Shown: positions 1 to 13,800 of the stretch, piece after piece
How positions within the stretch are numbered: the stretch's first letter is position 1
Layout of the letters: the number at the start of each line of letters is the position of its first letter
Source of the DNA: Pisolithus tinctorius
Lineage: Eukaryota; Basidiomycota; Agaricomycetes; Boletales; Pisolithaceae
NCBI GenBank assembly: GCA_024663395.1
Contig: JANFAH010000068.1
Coordinates: 217,190-281,189, forward strand
Length of the DNA: 64,000 nt
Reading direction: 5' to 3'
Program-made: the position numbers and the translations under genes
The notes under the pieces: generated by a model
Database searches by the model: none
The model's input: only the letters and a program-made list of their open reading frames with translations
What the model was told of the DNA's origin: nothing

Positions 1-1375
1 TCTCACCAGCTTTCTTGAAGTGCAGTCACACATCAGTCCCCTGTTTCCATTAACATTGATCCCAAGTGCCACAAGTTCGACGGCGAGGGTCGATCACTCT
101 CGAAGGTTTGGCTTTCGATTTTGTCGTGAACTCGGTGCACTTTCATCGCAGTCTAGATAATAGCGCCTGCTAGTCAATTTGGGTGGTTCATATGTGACCC
201 TGTGTTTGCTGCAAGGCTAGAACGGCACGGAAAGACAATAACACGGACACCTTGGGGTTTTGGACAGGTAAATTAGGGTGGAGATAGCCAGATTTCACAT
301 GCAATATGACTGCAGGCAATCGTTGGGGACCGCCAGCATATCTCTAGCCCAACGGATCTCCACTCAGTTCATTGCCAACATCCTCCTGCGCTGGAAACAT
401 GACAGGTACATCTGGTGGTTGGGAGGAATGAATTTTCTCCACGCAGGCTTGCACTTTGGCCAATTCTTATGAGCCTTAGGGTGCCTAATGAGTATCACCT
501 GCGCCGTGATTTCCCTTGTTGATTGCCTCGCGGATGAGTTTCAGCTTGAATTATGCATATCCTGCCACGATTTCGGCTTGGTCGGGCTGTATTGCGCATC
601 ATGCGTTCCTTCGGTCGGCAGGAGCGATCACAAAGAAGAGGGGAGGATTAGAGGGTGTCGCGATGTTTAGCTTTGTGGCTACGGTCTGGGATGTTTGTTT
701 GGATAGGGCTTCTTCTTTTCAACCGCTAGCTTAGTGATGGGTATTCTCCGCGACTGCGACGGGGGTAACTGGCAAAGACGATGCAGGACGCTTTCAGATC
801 CGTTTCAGCAACGCTGAGGTTCGTAGGTTCACTTCGCGTCCTTGGGTATGTTTCCGAGGTGTCTGTCAGTTCCCAGACATGAAAGAAGCTGTCACAATTT
901 TTGGTTGGATCATCAGTGAATTTTTTGAGGATGAATCCGTGGTGACAATCGTATAGGGTATTCGAGGTCCGTCAATTACGCTTGAGCAATTGTACCTGGC
1001 CCCCATTACGTCAAGGCTGCGAGCGCCCACTGACGTTTCATGTTGCCATCGATTGCCGCACCATTATGAATGCGAATCCATTACTTAACTTCAAATGGCA
1101 GTCAGTAATGGTAAAATTTCTGAACTTACAGGTATCTTCACCATGAGGCGCCGTGCTTCCTTGATACTGTGACCCTCAGCCCTAATACCTCACTGGTCCT
1201 CGCTGGAGTCCCCTTTGCCCAGGACACCACATGCATGATAGGAGGACCTGGACCCTCGTGTGCTACTTGCCTGTTCAACGTGGACAGCAACACACTCCGT
1301 TGCCAGAGAGCCTATTTAAGCGTAACAAATTTCGTAGGGAAGAATCGTTCCCCTCTCTGATTGAACCTTAGTACA
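1..1375. other. No recognisable gene (5' end of window)
   Basis: Only short open frames of 60-75 codons occur on either strand, and none shows a recognisable family motif, a convincing exon chain or sustained coding bias. The right end should contain the promoter and 5' leader of the 14-3-3 gene that begins near 1376. It could also hold the 3' untranslated end of a gene lying outside the window. Confidence 0.5.
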
Positions 1376-2380
1376 ATGTCACCCGTAGGTGCAGTGTTCT
1401 ATCCCATGAGGCCACTGACCATTTTCCAGGCAAGGATCATTTCGAGGGAGGAGTACCTACTTTTAGCCAAGGTTGCAGAAGAGGCGGAGCGCTACGAAGG
1501 TACTTGTCTCGAACACGTTCTAGCGAGAGGGACTGTTATGTGTCAACCTGTAATTTCAGATTTAGTCATGCAAATCAAGGGTTTGATCCAGACGTATGGC
1601 GCCCTGACAATCGAGGAGCGCAACCTTCTCTCCGTCGCATACAAGAACATAACCAATGCTCTCCGCAGCAGCTGGAGAGTTGTCGATTCTCTGGAGAAAC
1701 TAGAATCGAGTCACCCTACCGGCCGCACTCAACGCCAATTGGCATTGACACGACAGCAACGGAGTAAGATTGAGCGAGAGCTTACGGATGTCTGTAAGGA
1801 TGTCATACGGCTCTTGGACGATCGCTTGATGCCCATCGTGGCTGTTGGGGAGGAAACCGTATTTTATTACAAGATGTAAGCCTTTCTGACCCCTTGGGTT
1901 GATGAGCACCTGCTCATGGTCAAGTCTCCTTATAGGAAAGGTGATTATTACCGCTACCTCGCGGAGTTTGCGCACCAGCAGGAGAGAGGTCACTTCTCCG
2001 ACCTCTCACTCGCTGCGTACAAGTTTGCATATAAGCACGCTTTGGCTTCGCTTGAACCTACGCATCCAACAAGATTAGGATTGGCATTGAATTTTGCAGT
2101 ATATTATCATGACGTCCGGAAAAGTCCCGAACGCGCTTGCCATCTTGGAAAGCACGCATTCGACGAAGCCGTCGCCTGTTTGGATCATGATGATGAGGCA
2201 TCACTCCAGGCCATGCGAGACTCAATGATGATCCTCCAGCTTCTGAGGGACGACCTCGTAATTTGGTCGGGTGAGATGCAGCGAGGTATGTCTCATCAGC
2301 ATCACATCAGTCATGAAGCAGGCTCAAGGATGCCGGCTGGTCCCAATATTGTAGGCATGGAGTGTCCTCCTAATAAGTAG
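1376..2380 (+). CDS. 14-3-3 family phosphoprotein-binding adaptor
   Basis: 14-3-3 proteins are dimeric cytosolic adaptors that bind phospho-Ser/Thr motifs on kinases, transcription factors and metabolic enzymes. The family signature blocks are present: AERYE followed by EERNLLSVAYKN, then SSWRVV, VFYYKMKGDYYRYLAEF, PTHPTRLGLALNF and QLLRDDL. The phosphate-binding Lys of YKN, the Arg before SSW, and the Arg-Tyr of YYRY are all kept. The best model has four exons: 1376-1384, 1430-1499, 1560-1875 and 1936-2380, giving about 279 residues, the usual size being 240-270. The intron at 1500-1559 is 60 nt, in phase and stop-free, so a naive reading translates through it. The first coding exon would be only 9 nt; this start is inferred from alignment to the family N-terminus. 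The C-terminal tail after WSGEMQ is divergent. The gene converges on deoxyhypusine synthase. Confidence 0.93.
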
Positions 2381-2544
2381 TCATGGACATGTCCTGTATC
2401 CTCCACTACACATCCTGCTGCGCTCACGAGTCTAAAGGTGGAATAAGTACCTATGATCCTTCCTCCATCCATGTAAAATGGGCTTCATGTCGTACATATA
2501 TCCGTCGTCTTGTGGGTAAGCAGGTAGAGTTCTCAGTGTAGCAG

Positions 2545-3880
2545 TTACGACAACTGTTTCCGTGAAAACGTAGCGGCAACCAAGAGCGGAAAAACCAAGG
2601 TAGCATCAGCAAAAACCTGGGATACCAACGGGGATCAGTGTCTTTCGGCCTACTTCGAAGTTGAACAACCTTAACAGACTCAGCTCCCGCACGGATTTTT
2701 CCCCACGAGACTGCCTCGTCGGGTTGCGCGCCTGAGTCGGAACCGTCGAATTCTTGACCCGTATTCTAAATAATATGATTCAAAAGCTCCTAAAATATAT
2801 CTTGGGGGATCCCACCATGTAGACCGCGAAATCAGCGCCGTTTCGCTACAAGCAAGCCGTAAGGGACAGAAACGAAAATATGAAGGATTGTCCTACAATT
2901 AGCATAGCATTGGCAATTTGGTGTTTGCATACTCCACCTCCAAGAATAATCATACCTGCTTTCTTAGACTTGCGGGAGAGCTCGTTTAGAGCACGAATAT
3001 CACCGACGATATCAATTATCAATCCTGGGGAGCGGAATGAATGGAAATATATCATGTCCCCCAGCGATCCGTCAGTGAGTGCAGGGCAGAAGACTGGAAT
3101 GTCATTCTGGAAAGATGAGTTGTAGGTGTAAGCGCGGGAGCGGAAAATCTTGCCAATTCACTTTGTAAGCCCAGTAGTACACTGACTCTTCGTTGTTAAT
3201 CTCCTTTCCAAGTCTGCGGATAAAAGAACTTGGAGTCCATACTTCGCCGGTAGTTTTCTGTTCTGCCAACATGGTATCCAGTATTGGTAGGAGCCAATCC
3301 TCGAATCTGCAGTAGTTGTCGTTCGGGACGACGAGATTACCTATGCGATTCATGCCTTTTTTACGGAGGTCTGCGCCATCCATTTTGAAATCGGCCAAGT
3401 ATGTTTTTCCAAGACACTTGATGAAATCCTCCTCGATACCACCCGCTGTGGTCACTATTGTGGAAACATGCTTGTGTTTGACGAGATACTTTATGATGTC
3501 GCGCAGACCGGAAGAGATGAGATTAGAAGTATACCCTAGAAAGATGTTGCAGCGTGTTCGTTCCCTGATATTATGATCCATGTATTCATCAGATTCGTCA
3601 GGAGATATGGGCTCGTCAGATAACCGCCACTTTCGCTGAATGGAGGTATAAGATCTCTGGGGTCCGCGAAAAAGGTAATGGACACTACCATGCGATTTAC
3701 GATATCGATGGCTTTCCCCAAACTGTTTGCCTGGAACCCGATGCGTTCATAACTCTGGAGGAGTTGCTGCAGAGAAAGGTCGGTTTCAAAATCTGGTCCT
3801 TCTACGGAAATGGCAGATTCGGGGACAGGGAATGAAGGTTGTAGGATGGCTTCTGCTGCTTCCCGGGGTACCTGAGACAT
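2545..3880 (-). CDS. DYS1: Deoxyhypusine synthase
   Basis: Transfers the aminobutyl group of spermidine, using NAD, to one lysine of eIF5A, the first step of hypusine formation needed for translation. Recognised from [57 protein letters not shown], the NGADFAVYM block and [14 protein letters not shown], whose WGK lysine is the catalytic residue forming the enzyme-substrate imine. Six exons can be placed: 3880-3689, 3635-3162, 3106-2897, 2845-2816, 2765-2670 and 2616-2545, all with GT-AG introns of 50-55 nt. One exon is only 30 nt. The total is 358 codons, matching the family length of about 350-370. The start is the ATG of [10 protein letters not shown]; an upstream in-frame extension has no family support. 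It is head-to-head with SEC7. Confidence 0.96.
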
Positions 3881-4202
3881 CCTAGATTCGTATATATGGT
3901 GCCGGGTTCCACTCAACGCGTACTTACAATATTGTCGTGAATTGAGAGCACTTGAGTCTTGAAGCAAGTTGTATGTTAAGCTCTTACAGTAATAGATTAG
4001 ATCTCTATGATCGGCCGATTCCGGACTTGTCGGTACTATTTAGCGCTTGTTAGCAACTTTCTTAGTACGCTATACTTACCTGTCGGCGGGTAACTAAGGC
4101 CGTGTAGACATTTGCACTGACGGTATACTTACACCTCACTGACGAGCGCGACAGTATTTTTCTGGGCAGCGCAGTTCATTTCTAGCACCAAGTAGAAGCG
4201 CT
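3881..4202. promoter_or_regulatory. Divergent intergenic region between DYS1 and SEC7
   Basis: A 322-bp gap separates two head-to-head start codons. No open frame of interest lies inside. It must carry promoter elements for both genes; I see no clear TATA box or repeated operator. Confidence 0.5.
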
Positions 4203-7200
4203 ATGGATGGCACCCGGCCTCGTAGTCCTGCAACTGGCTCCCCTCACGATAATCATTCTGTCACTCCCGCTGCGGAGCACGTCCAGGGAACCCCCGGTGC
4301 CCCTCCTCGAGAGGAGGAGTTCGAAATAACTGCCCCATTGGCTCCTGTGCAAGTCGAGACTAGCCCTGTAACTGCTGGTCTTGAGTCAGATGGTGCAACA
4401 AAGTCGGCAACCCTCACGAGTGCGCGAGGCGAGCACGATCAGTCCAAATCATCTCCCCCGCCAATTCCACCTAAAGGTGTCACAGATCACCCGCACTCTT
4501 CGTCTCCCGCTATGCAAACACGGTCTACGGAAACGGTTGGCAGTGAGGGTGGAAGGCCGCAAACACCATCCGGTGTCGACCCGCCGTTTTCGACACTACA
4601 CAAACGCTCGTTCACCGTTTCTCGTGGTCACACGGTCTCCGTGGTACTGATATCCTCAGCACTGGAGATAATCTTGGCTTCCAAAGAGGCGAAACGCTCT
4701 GCTCCGCTCCATGATTCCGCCCAGGCAGCTTTGGGCATGATCCGTGCTGGTCAGGGTGGTGATAAACCACGTGAAATTTTCGAGCCGCTTCGTCTGGCAT
4801 GCGAAACTCGGAGCGAGAAATTGATGATTGCAAGCTTAGACTGCATATCCAAGCTGATATCATATTCTTTCTTTGCTGGGGAGTCTTCCAACTTGCCTCT
4901 CTCTTCTCCTCCACCATCTCCTGCATTGCATCCCCGGAGGTCTATCGGTGCGTCGCTGAGTAGCAATTCTCAAACGTCCCTGGTGGATCTCGTAGTCCAC
5001 ACCATTACGAGTTGTCATTGCGAAACAACACCAGAAGCTGTGTCTTTACAGGTCGTCAAGGGATTACTCGCTTTAGTGCTATCTCCAACCATCTATGTGC
5101 ATCATTCTTCCCTCCTGAAGGCTGTTCGCACGGTCTACAATGTCTTTCTCTTGAGCACGGATCCAGTTAATCAAATGGTCGCTCAAGGTGGACTCACCCA
5201 AATGGTGCACCACATATTCGCGCGTTGTGGAACCAGTAAACTCGATGACGTGGCGGAGAGGTCAAGCCTTGGACCATCTATTGGCTCCGACACATCGTCT
5301 ACCTCCGCGCATGTAACCCCCAGATCAGAATCTCGTCGTTCTTCCCTGGTCCCTGGTCAGCCAGAACCTGGCAATTCATCGGAATCTTTGCAACCTCTCT
5401 CCGAAGCCACCCAGGAGCGTGACGTTTTACGCTCGTCAGACCAGAATGATACTTCATCGCAAGAGGGAGTTGTAAACGCTGTTTTCACTAACGGACTTCA
5501 ACCTGCAATAGAAACGTGAGCCTCTTGTAAACTCGTAGGAACACGGCCTGATTTGATTTCAGGTCGGAGACTGTTGATCCCTACGTCGAACAGCCTACGT
5601 CGGTTTCTGCTCCACCAGTAAATGGTCATCTACATAGAGTTCTCACAACCCACGACATGTTCGTTAAAGACGCATTTTTGGTCTTTCGCTCGCTCTGCAA
5701 GTTGACAATGAAGCCCCTGAACAGCGAAAGGTAAGTCGTCGTTGAATTATCCACCCACGGTTCCGGAAACCTTTCCGCAGTGAACATGACCTGAAGTCAC
5801 ATGCCATGAGATCGAAGCTCTTGTCCCTGCACCTGGTCTTGACTGTTTTGAATTCACATATGCAATTAATCGTTGATCCTACGGCAATCATTTATTCAAC
5901 TTCGTCGCATGATGCGATGACGTTCGTTCAAGCCATTAACCAGCATCTGTGTCTCTGTCTAAGCAGAAACGCAGTAAGCCCAGTGCCGCAGGTGTTTGAA
6001 GTCAGCGTGGAGATATTCTGGCGAGTCCTTTCGGGCATGCGGACGAAGTTGAAGGTGGCCACTTATTGATCTTCTTTTCTATCTTATCTGACACTAAGCG
6101 GCAGAAAGAAATAGAGGTGTTACTTCACGAAATCTTCATTCCAATTATGGAGATGCGAACATCCACACTGAAGCAGAAGGCTGTCGTTCTTGCCATGTTG
6201 TCTAAACTCTGCCAAGATCCGCAAGCATTAGTTGAAATGTATCTCAACTACGACTGCGACAGTGATGCAGTTGACAACATCTACGAACAGTAATTGTTCT
6301 GCAACTGATTAATGACATTACGCTGAATTTGTTTGTTAGCTTAATGACCGTAACTTCGAAAATTGCGACTCTTCCCTACGCAATGTCGCAAAGCAAAAGC
6401 AACGATCCAACCAGTCCTGTGGTTACTCCGCAGACTAAAGTCCAGCATTCAGCCATCCATGCCTCCGGTGCTATATCTGTACCAGGGGCAGTAGATACAT
6501 CCACAATCGGACTTTCCGAGGGACAGCTGAAGAGACAAGGTCTTGAGTGCCTTGTTAGTGTATTGAGGTCACTAGTCGCTTGGGGAACGAATATGGGTAA
6601 GGTATCGACTGACAGTAGCATTTTGGACACAACGCGTGTTCAAACAGGAGATGAGCACGAAGCTATGTCTTCAGATCCTCCCGTAGACCGAGTTGCTGGT
6701 GCTTCCGGGAATCCTGAGACCTTCCGTCAACCCACCCCTGATACTGCGGATGATCCCACAAGGTTTGAGAATGCCAAGCAAAAGAAAATGGCTTTGTCCG
6801 AGGGCATCAAAAAGTTCAACTTTAAACCCAAGCGTGTAACTAGCCGCTATTTTTTGGAAGTTGTAAATTCTCATGGTGTTGGACAGGGTATCCAGTACCT
6901 AGTTGGAGCAGGGTTCATCCCGAGTTCCTCCCCATCTGACATCGCGCGCTTCCTGTTGACTGCGGACGGCTTGAGCAAGACTATGATAGGTGAATATCTA
7001 GGAGAAGGGTATGATAATTCAACAGCCCCTGCGCTGTTTTGTCGTTGACAGATATGCATAGCGACGAAGTGAACGTGGCTGTCATGCATGCATTTGTCGA
7101 TTTGTTGGACTTTCGGAATTTGGATTTCCTCGCCGCGCTTCGGTTGTTTTTGCAAGCCTTCCGTCTTCCCGGCGAAGCGCAAAAGATCGATCGCTTTATG

Positions 7201-10200
7201 TTGAAATTCGCGGAGAGGTATATTGCGGGCAATTCTCATACCCCTTTCAAGAATGCAGGTTGGCACGGACTCGTTTTCTCTAGCGAATACTTCTGAAATC
7301 CATGACAGACACGGCTTATGTCCTCGCGTATTCCACTATCTTGCTTAACACGGATGCCCACAATCCGCAAATCAAGCACCGCATGACAAAGAGTGACTTC
7401 ATTCGAAATAACCGAGGCATCAATGATGGAGAGGATCTGCCGGAGGAACTTCTATCAACTATATTCGACCAGATATTGAACAACGAGATTAGGATGAAAG
7501 ACGAAGTAGATTCAGTGAACCTCCCGGTAACAGGGGCTGGTATAGCAAACGCACTTGCTAATGTCGGAAGGGATCTCCAGAAAGAGGCATACATACTGCA
7601 GTCAAGTGGGATGGCCAATAAGACAGAGGTTATTGATTTCCTAGATGGCGCGCTGGTTTCTCATATACCTTCAGGCACTTTTCAGGACTTTGATGCGTTC
7701 ACAGCGCAGATCCCGCGCTGCCGAGCAGTTTGTCAGCGCCTCTCACTTCGTTCACGTGCGGCCTATGTTCGAGGTCGCTTGGATATCCTTCCTTGCAGGA
7801 TTATCAGGACCCCCGCAAAACACTGATGATCTGGAAGTCGTGGGTCTTTGTCTCGATGGTTTCAAAAACGCCATTCGCCTCGCCTGTTTTTTCGACTTGG
7901 AGTTGCAACGCAATGCTTTTGTGACGACATTGGCGAAATTCACCTTCCTAAACAATTTGGGGGAGATGAAGGCAAAGAACATGGAAGCTATAAAAACACT
8001 GCTGGATGTGGCAGTCAGCGAAGGCAACAACCTCAAAGGGTCTTGGCGAGATGTACTTTCCTGTGTCAGTCAATTGGAACATATGCAGCTTATCACTAGT
8101 GGCGTCGAAGTTTCTGACATAAAGAAAGGGTACGTCTGACACAATGAGCGGGAGGACATAATTCAGATTTTGGCAGCCGAACCCGCAAGCTCCCAGCCGA
8201 AGAACTTGCTAATGAGAGTCGATCGACCCACATCACAGTTGCTGCTGATATGGTCTTTTCCTTCAGCCAGTACCTTTCAGGAGTAGGTGCCTTTATTCCT
8301 CCCCATCGCCACTAATCACGATACAATACAGACGGCTATTACCGACTTCGTACGCTCACTCTGTGATGTGTCTTGGGACGAGATACAATCCTCCGGCCTC
8401 TCACAGCATCCACGGTTGTTCAGTCTTCAGAAGCTCGTCGAAATTTCCTACTACAACATGAACCGGATTCGTTTAGAATGGTCTAATCTATGGGATATTC
8501 TAGGAGAACACTTTAATCAAGTATGCGCTCCTATTTTGTATAACCTTTTACTCACCTATTCCAGGTTTGCTGCCACAGTAACCCTCATGTTGGGTTCTTT
8601 GCCCTAGATTCTCTACGACAACTGTCTATGCGATTTTTAGAAAAGGAGGAATTGCCACATTTTAAATTCCAGAAAGACTTTTTGAAGCCTTTTGAACACA
8701 CGATGATACACAATCCCAATCCTGATATACGTGATATGGTGCGTATTTGCCTCAATCCAAACGAAGGTGGGGCTCTTATTGATTATATTCTCAGGTCTTG
8801 CAGTGCCTTCAGCAAATGATACAGGCCCGGGTGCAGAACATGAGGTCCGGTTGGCGGACAATGCTTGGCGTATTCGCCGCTGCCTCTAGGGTGCTCACGG
8901 GTATGTTCAAAGGCTAGTCAATCGTGAATATACTGAAGTCATCCCTTCAGAGCGCATAGCGAACTCCGCATTCGAGATCGTTACCAAAGTTAATAAAGAC
9001 CATTTTACAGCGATTGTCCGCCACGGTGCCTTTGCTGACCTTACAGTTTGCATCACGGAATTCTGCAAAGTCAGCAAGTACCAAAAGCTTAGTTTACTCG
9101 CGATCGCAATGCTGCGCGGGGTGGTATCCGTAATGCTCACGTGTCCCGAGTGTGGGCTTGGCGCGGAAAGTCAACCAGCTGGCGAAGACGGCATGATACG
9201 GTTCTGGTTCCCGGTTTTATTTGGTTTCTATGATATCATCATGAACGGTGAAGATCTCGAAGTGCGGCGCCTGTGAGGACACCCCTTCCATATGCTCTTG
9301 AAGGTAGCTTATGCATTATCCGTTTAGAGCTCTCGATTCTTTGTTCACGACGCTAAAAACGCATGGGACATCCTTTCCGGTAGAATTCTGGGATACCATT
9401 TGTCGAGAGTTACTGTTCCCGATATTCGCGGTTTTGAAGTCCAGTCGAGATTTGTCGCGATTCAGCACGCAGGAAGACATGAGTGTTTGGCTTTCAACGA
9501 CGATGATCCAAGCGCTACGTGATCTCATTGACCTCTATACTTTCTATTACGACATGCTAGAACGCTTCCTCGATGGTCTATTGGATCTTCTGTGTGTTTG
9601 CATATGCCAAGGTTTGTGGCGCTTTATTTCATACTTTGTAACTCCTGACACCCATGGCGAAGAAAACGACACACTTGCTAGGATCGGGACCTCGTGCCTA
9701 CAACAGTTCCTTGAAAATAACGTACAAAAACTCGATGCTACTCGATGGGAGCGTGTAGTTTCTACCTTCGTCAAGTTGTTTCGAACGACGACTCCACATC
9801 AGTTGTTTGACGAGAGTTTGCGTGTCGAGATCGACGGTAGCACTCCGGAAGTCACGGATGCGAATGGTAAGGTTTAAATGTATGTTCCAGCGGATCTACT
9901 GATCCCCCTGAAAGACTCACAGGGGCAAACAATTTTACCTGCGCCTCTTACCCCTACTACAAGCGAACAAGGCTCGAGCGAGGGAAAATTCTCGGCCAGC
10001 GATCGTCGCAGAATCTTCAAGCAAATTATCGTCAAATGTGTACTGCAGCTGCTCCTTATTGAAATGACTAACGATTTGTTACGAAATGATGCCGTCTACA
10101 CCACGATACCCCCAGACCAGTTACTCAGACTGATGGGAGTTTTGGATCATAGTTATCAATTCGCTCGTATGTTTAATGACGACAAGGAACTTCGCACTGG

Positions 10201-10785
10201 TCTCTGGAAAGTCGGTGAGTGTAAGGTACTTCGTGTAATAATAATATATTCGACAGCGCATAGGATTCATGAAGCATCTGCCAAACCTCCTCAAACAAGA
10301 GTCTAGCAGTGCTGCCACCTTGGTTCACGTCTTGTTGCAGATGTACTTTGATGAGCGGCCCGAGCATCAATTGGCACGACCACAAATTGCAGAGCGTCTC
10401 CTCCCGTAAGGCAGGATTTACTATCGGGAAATGGCAATGATAACTGACACGAAAATGCAGACTGTCCTTGAATGTCTTGTCGGATTACGCGAAACTACGC
10501 GCAGACACACAGGCCAAAAACATAGCAGCTTGGACACCTGTTGTTACAGAGATCATTGATGGCTTCTGCCGCTTCGATAGCAAGGCGGTAAGTTATCAAC
10601 AGACGGTCGTGGAAAATGAAATGCTGTCGCTGACTCATAGTCATCAGTTTGCGAAGTACTTGCCTGTTGTTTACCCACTTTGCACGAACCTTCTAGCTCG
10701 TGACGTTGCTCCAGAAGTACGGCTAGGCTTGAAAAAGTACTTTGAGCGAGTGGGGTATACACAAGGTATTATGGAGGCTCCATGA
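4203..10785 (+). CDS. SEC7: Sec7/BIG-type Arf guanine nucleotide exchange factor
   Basis: Activates Arf GTPases at the trans-Golgi by catalysing GDP-GTP exchange, driving coat recruitment and vesicle budding. The first exon (to about 5515) encodes a Ser/Pro-rich, probably disordered N-terminus. It is followed by the DCB-HUS region (blocks such as [12 protein letters not shown] and [16 protein letters not shown]) and then the Sec7 domain at roughly 6790-7500. The catalytic glutamic finger lies in [12 protein letters not shown], and [17 protein letters not shown] is the C-terminal signature helix. Long HDS repeats follow to the stop near 10783. About a dozen introns of 45-65 nt are needed to join the open blocks. 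One, 10588-10647, is 60 nt, stop-free and in phase. The 3' end is only 88 bp from the end of convergent SLA1. Internal exon borders not listed here are approximate. Confidence 0.93.
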
Positions 10786-10873
10786 TTTTGCAACTTGATA
10801 GATGGTTTCATACATATGTAATTCCATTCAGTCAGTTAAAGTGGTCTGGTAATGATAGTGGAGGAACGATGTG

Positions 10874-13800
10874 CTAGTATCCCGTGTAGCCTCCTGCATA
10901 CCCATTTGTTGGCTGGTAGCCCCAACCTGTGGGCTGTGGTACGAAGCTCGCGTGGGCTGACATAGCATCAACATTAGTCGTGGATTGTGCAGTTACTAGT
11001 CCGGTCACTTTACCATTGACCCGTAGCGAATCATATTTCTCTGATAAGTCGTTAATCAGGAAGAAAGTAGAGTGGTCAACGAGCACTCACCGGGCTGTTG
11101 AGGCGCAGAGTGATCACTGTCCGTGGCAAAGGTACCGGACTTCATCTGAGCAAATATATTAGCGGGCGAGGTACTAGGATTGGAACTATTTGGTGGCTGA
11201 GAATAAGCCATGGTAGCTGCGGGAGGTGGTGTCGACATCACACTATTGAATGGCGACTGTCCGAGAGAATGAAGACCTGTTAAATCTTGGGGGTGCATGT
11301 GAGTGACACAAGACCCTACGTATAACGGATTGATTTACTCGCTGATATCGGTGCAGAGGTCGAGCTAGGGAAAGGTGGTAGCGTGAATGTGCTAAAAGCG
11401 CCCGCAGGGGCGCCGGTAGGTTGTGTGATTATGGGACCCGAAGCCGGAAAGCTTGTCAGTTGCGAAACCAGGGGTTGGGAAGGCCCAGGGAATCCTGTGA
11501 TTTGTGGGTGAAGTGATGGTTGTGCGGGCACACTTGCAGCACGGGTAGGAACAAAGCTATTGAACCCGGTCGTTGTTGGAATCAGAGGCTGCAACAAACC
11601 CTGGTTTGCAGGGACGGGTGCGAAGGGGCCGCGGGGACTATCCCGTTGAGGGGTATATACCCCTGACTGTTGATTCTGAAGATGCTGTGAGAGTGGAAGT
11701 GGTGATGAACCCACGTCTAGACCACTACTGTAACCGTGTGGCGGCAAGGGAGCGGCAGTGGTAGTCGTAGCCGGTGCCGGGCTTGGTGAAGGGACTGCAC
11801 GTTCAGTCTTCAATTGACTAAGGCGTGCAAGTTGGTCGAAAATGTCGGCGTCAGTCTTAGCCAATCCGCCCTTACTCTCTTGGGATCGAGCCTCAGGGGC
11901 AGAAGCGGGTGGTGATGGCGCGGTAGTAAGTGGTTGTGTTGTTGGGGGAGCAGATGGTGCGCGTGCTGCCGTCGGTGGTGCAGTCACAGAAGCAGATGAT
12001 TTAGCACCCGGACGGTTTGTCCATGCATCATCGTCGAAACCCGAGTTTGCTGGTGTCGCCGCGGAGCCTGGTCTCTCGGGAGCCACAAGAGTAGGGCTGT
12101 TGGTTGTGACTAGAGGTGACCCCGTCCGTTTAATTTGTTCCGAGGCAGAACCGATGGCACCCATCTCGACGTTAGTTGGAGGAAGACTCCTGCTAGGTTG
12201 GGGTCTCCCTCGTCGCTGAGTATTGTTCTTAAGTACCCCTCCGGGACCAGCGAAGAGGTTAGATGCCGGACTCGGTGTAGACGACTTCTTGCCGTTCTCT
12301 TCTTCTTGCAGCTTTCGTGTAAGTTCCTCGTCCCGGGAAATCTGTTCTTGAACTGGTTTCTTGTACTTCTGTTGAATGACCTTGCTTACACGTATGATAT
12401 CACCTTCGCGTAGACCGAGTGAACGCATAGTCGATTCCGTGATATCAGGAAGTATGACTTCGTCGATCTTATCCCTCTCAAAAGCTGAGGCGTAACGAGT
12501 GCAGTCGTCGACCTCACAACCTGCCGATAAGAAAAATTCAAACCAATCCACTTGCGGTCCCCGCCTCGTTTGTGTTGGTGCCCTGTTGACAGCCTCAGTT
12601 TGTCGCTTGAGGGCAAGTGGTTGATCGTCGTCATCAACAGCAGACCGTGACACAGCACCGGAGGACTTCTTCGACGTCAGCTTTTCCACGTAGCGTATGT
12701 CTTCTAGTGACATCTTTTCCGATGGAACCTCAATAATGACACCGTTGACTTTGTGAAGTCTGAGCTTTCCATTGCTGTATCCGAGGAGTGCCGCATCGAC
12801 ACGGAATTGCCCCGTACGATCATGCCAAGTACGCGTGGATTCCGGTGGTGGGCCATCTGTGTGTAGTAGCATTACATTCCCCGTGACCATTACCCTCAGG
12901 TAAAAAGATAACAACGCACTCTTAACAGAATCACTGGATTTCCGACTCGACTCCTTTAATGGCTTGCTTTGTGGTGAAACTGCGCGGCTATGATAGACTT
13001 CGTTGAGGAATAAAATTCAGATCGACAAATGAGACCTACGGAGAAGCACTCGGCCCTCTCTCGTCTTTCTGTTGGGCACGCCTTGCAGCTTCCTGTCGTC
13101 GCTTTCTCTGAAACTCAGCTGCTGTGACCTCCATCTCTCGGCGTTTCTTGTCCGCTTCCGCTTCCCGCTTTGTCTCTGCTGCTGCAGCTCTACGTTGTTC
13201 TTCTTCAACCCTCGCCCGCGATGCCTTCCTATGTTCTGACTCAAGGCGCTTCTGAGTCTCTTTGGCTAGAGGTTCATGATCGCGTTCCTCTGGCTCTACT
13301 CGAGGACGAGCTTCCTCCGTTTGGGCGGCAGCACCGATCACATCGGGGGACGTAGTAGATGCAGACTCAAAATGACCATAATTCCAATACTGATGTAAAC
13401 ATTGCGTTCCACGACTCACCTCAAGGTAAGATGCAGGTACCACTCCTTCAAGTCCTTCTTCATTCCTGCACTTCCACCATTCTGCACCTTCTTTTTCAAT
13501 GATCCAGAGCTGCTCCCCTTCTTGAACAGATAGCTCGTCGACGCTGGTACCTTGAAAATCGTACAGCACGACCGCAAGTTCGCCGGTAACGTCGTCTTCT
13601 TCAATAGCACTCTCGCCTTCTGCGATTTCTTCTTCGCCTTCTTCCGACGATTCCCGGGGAGGGATAATCTCAGGGGATTCATCCGTAAAGCGAACAGAGA
13701 CTCCATTCTTCTTGGAGGGGCTCGCAGTTTCTACATTACGTGGCGGGGGGGTGAGTGTACCAGCACGTCCCTCTGCAATGGCAGCGGTGTGGATGCCTTT

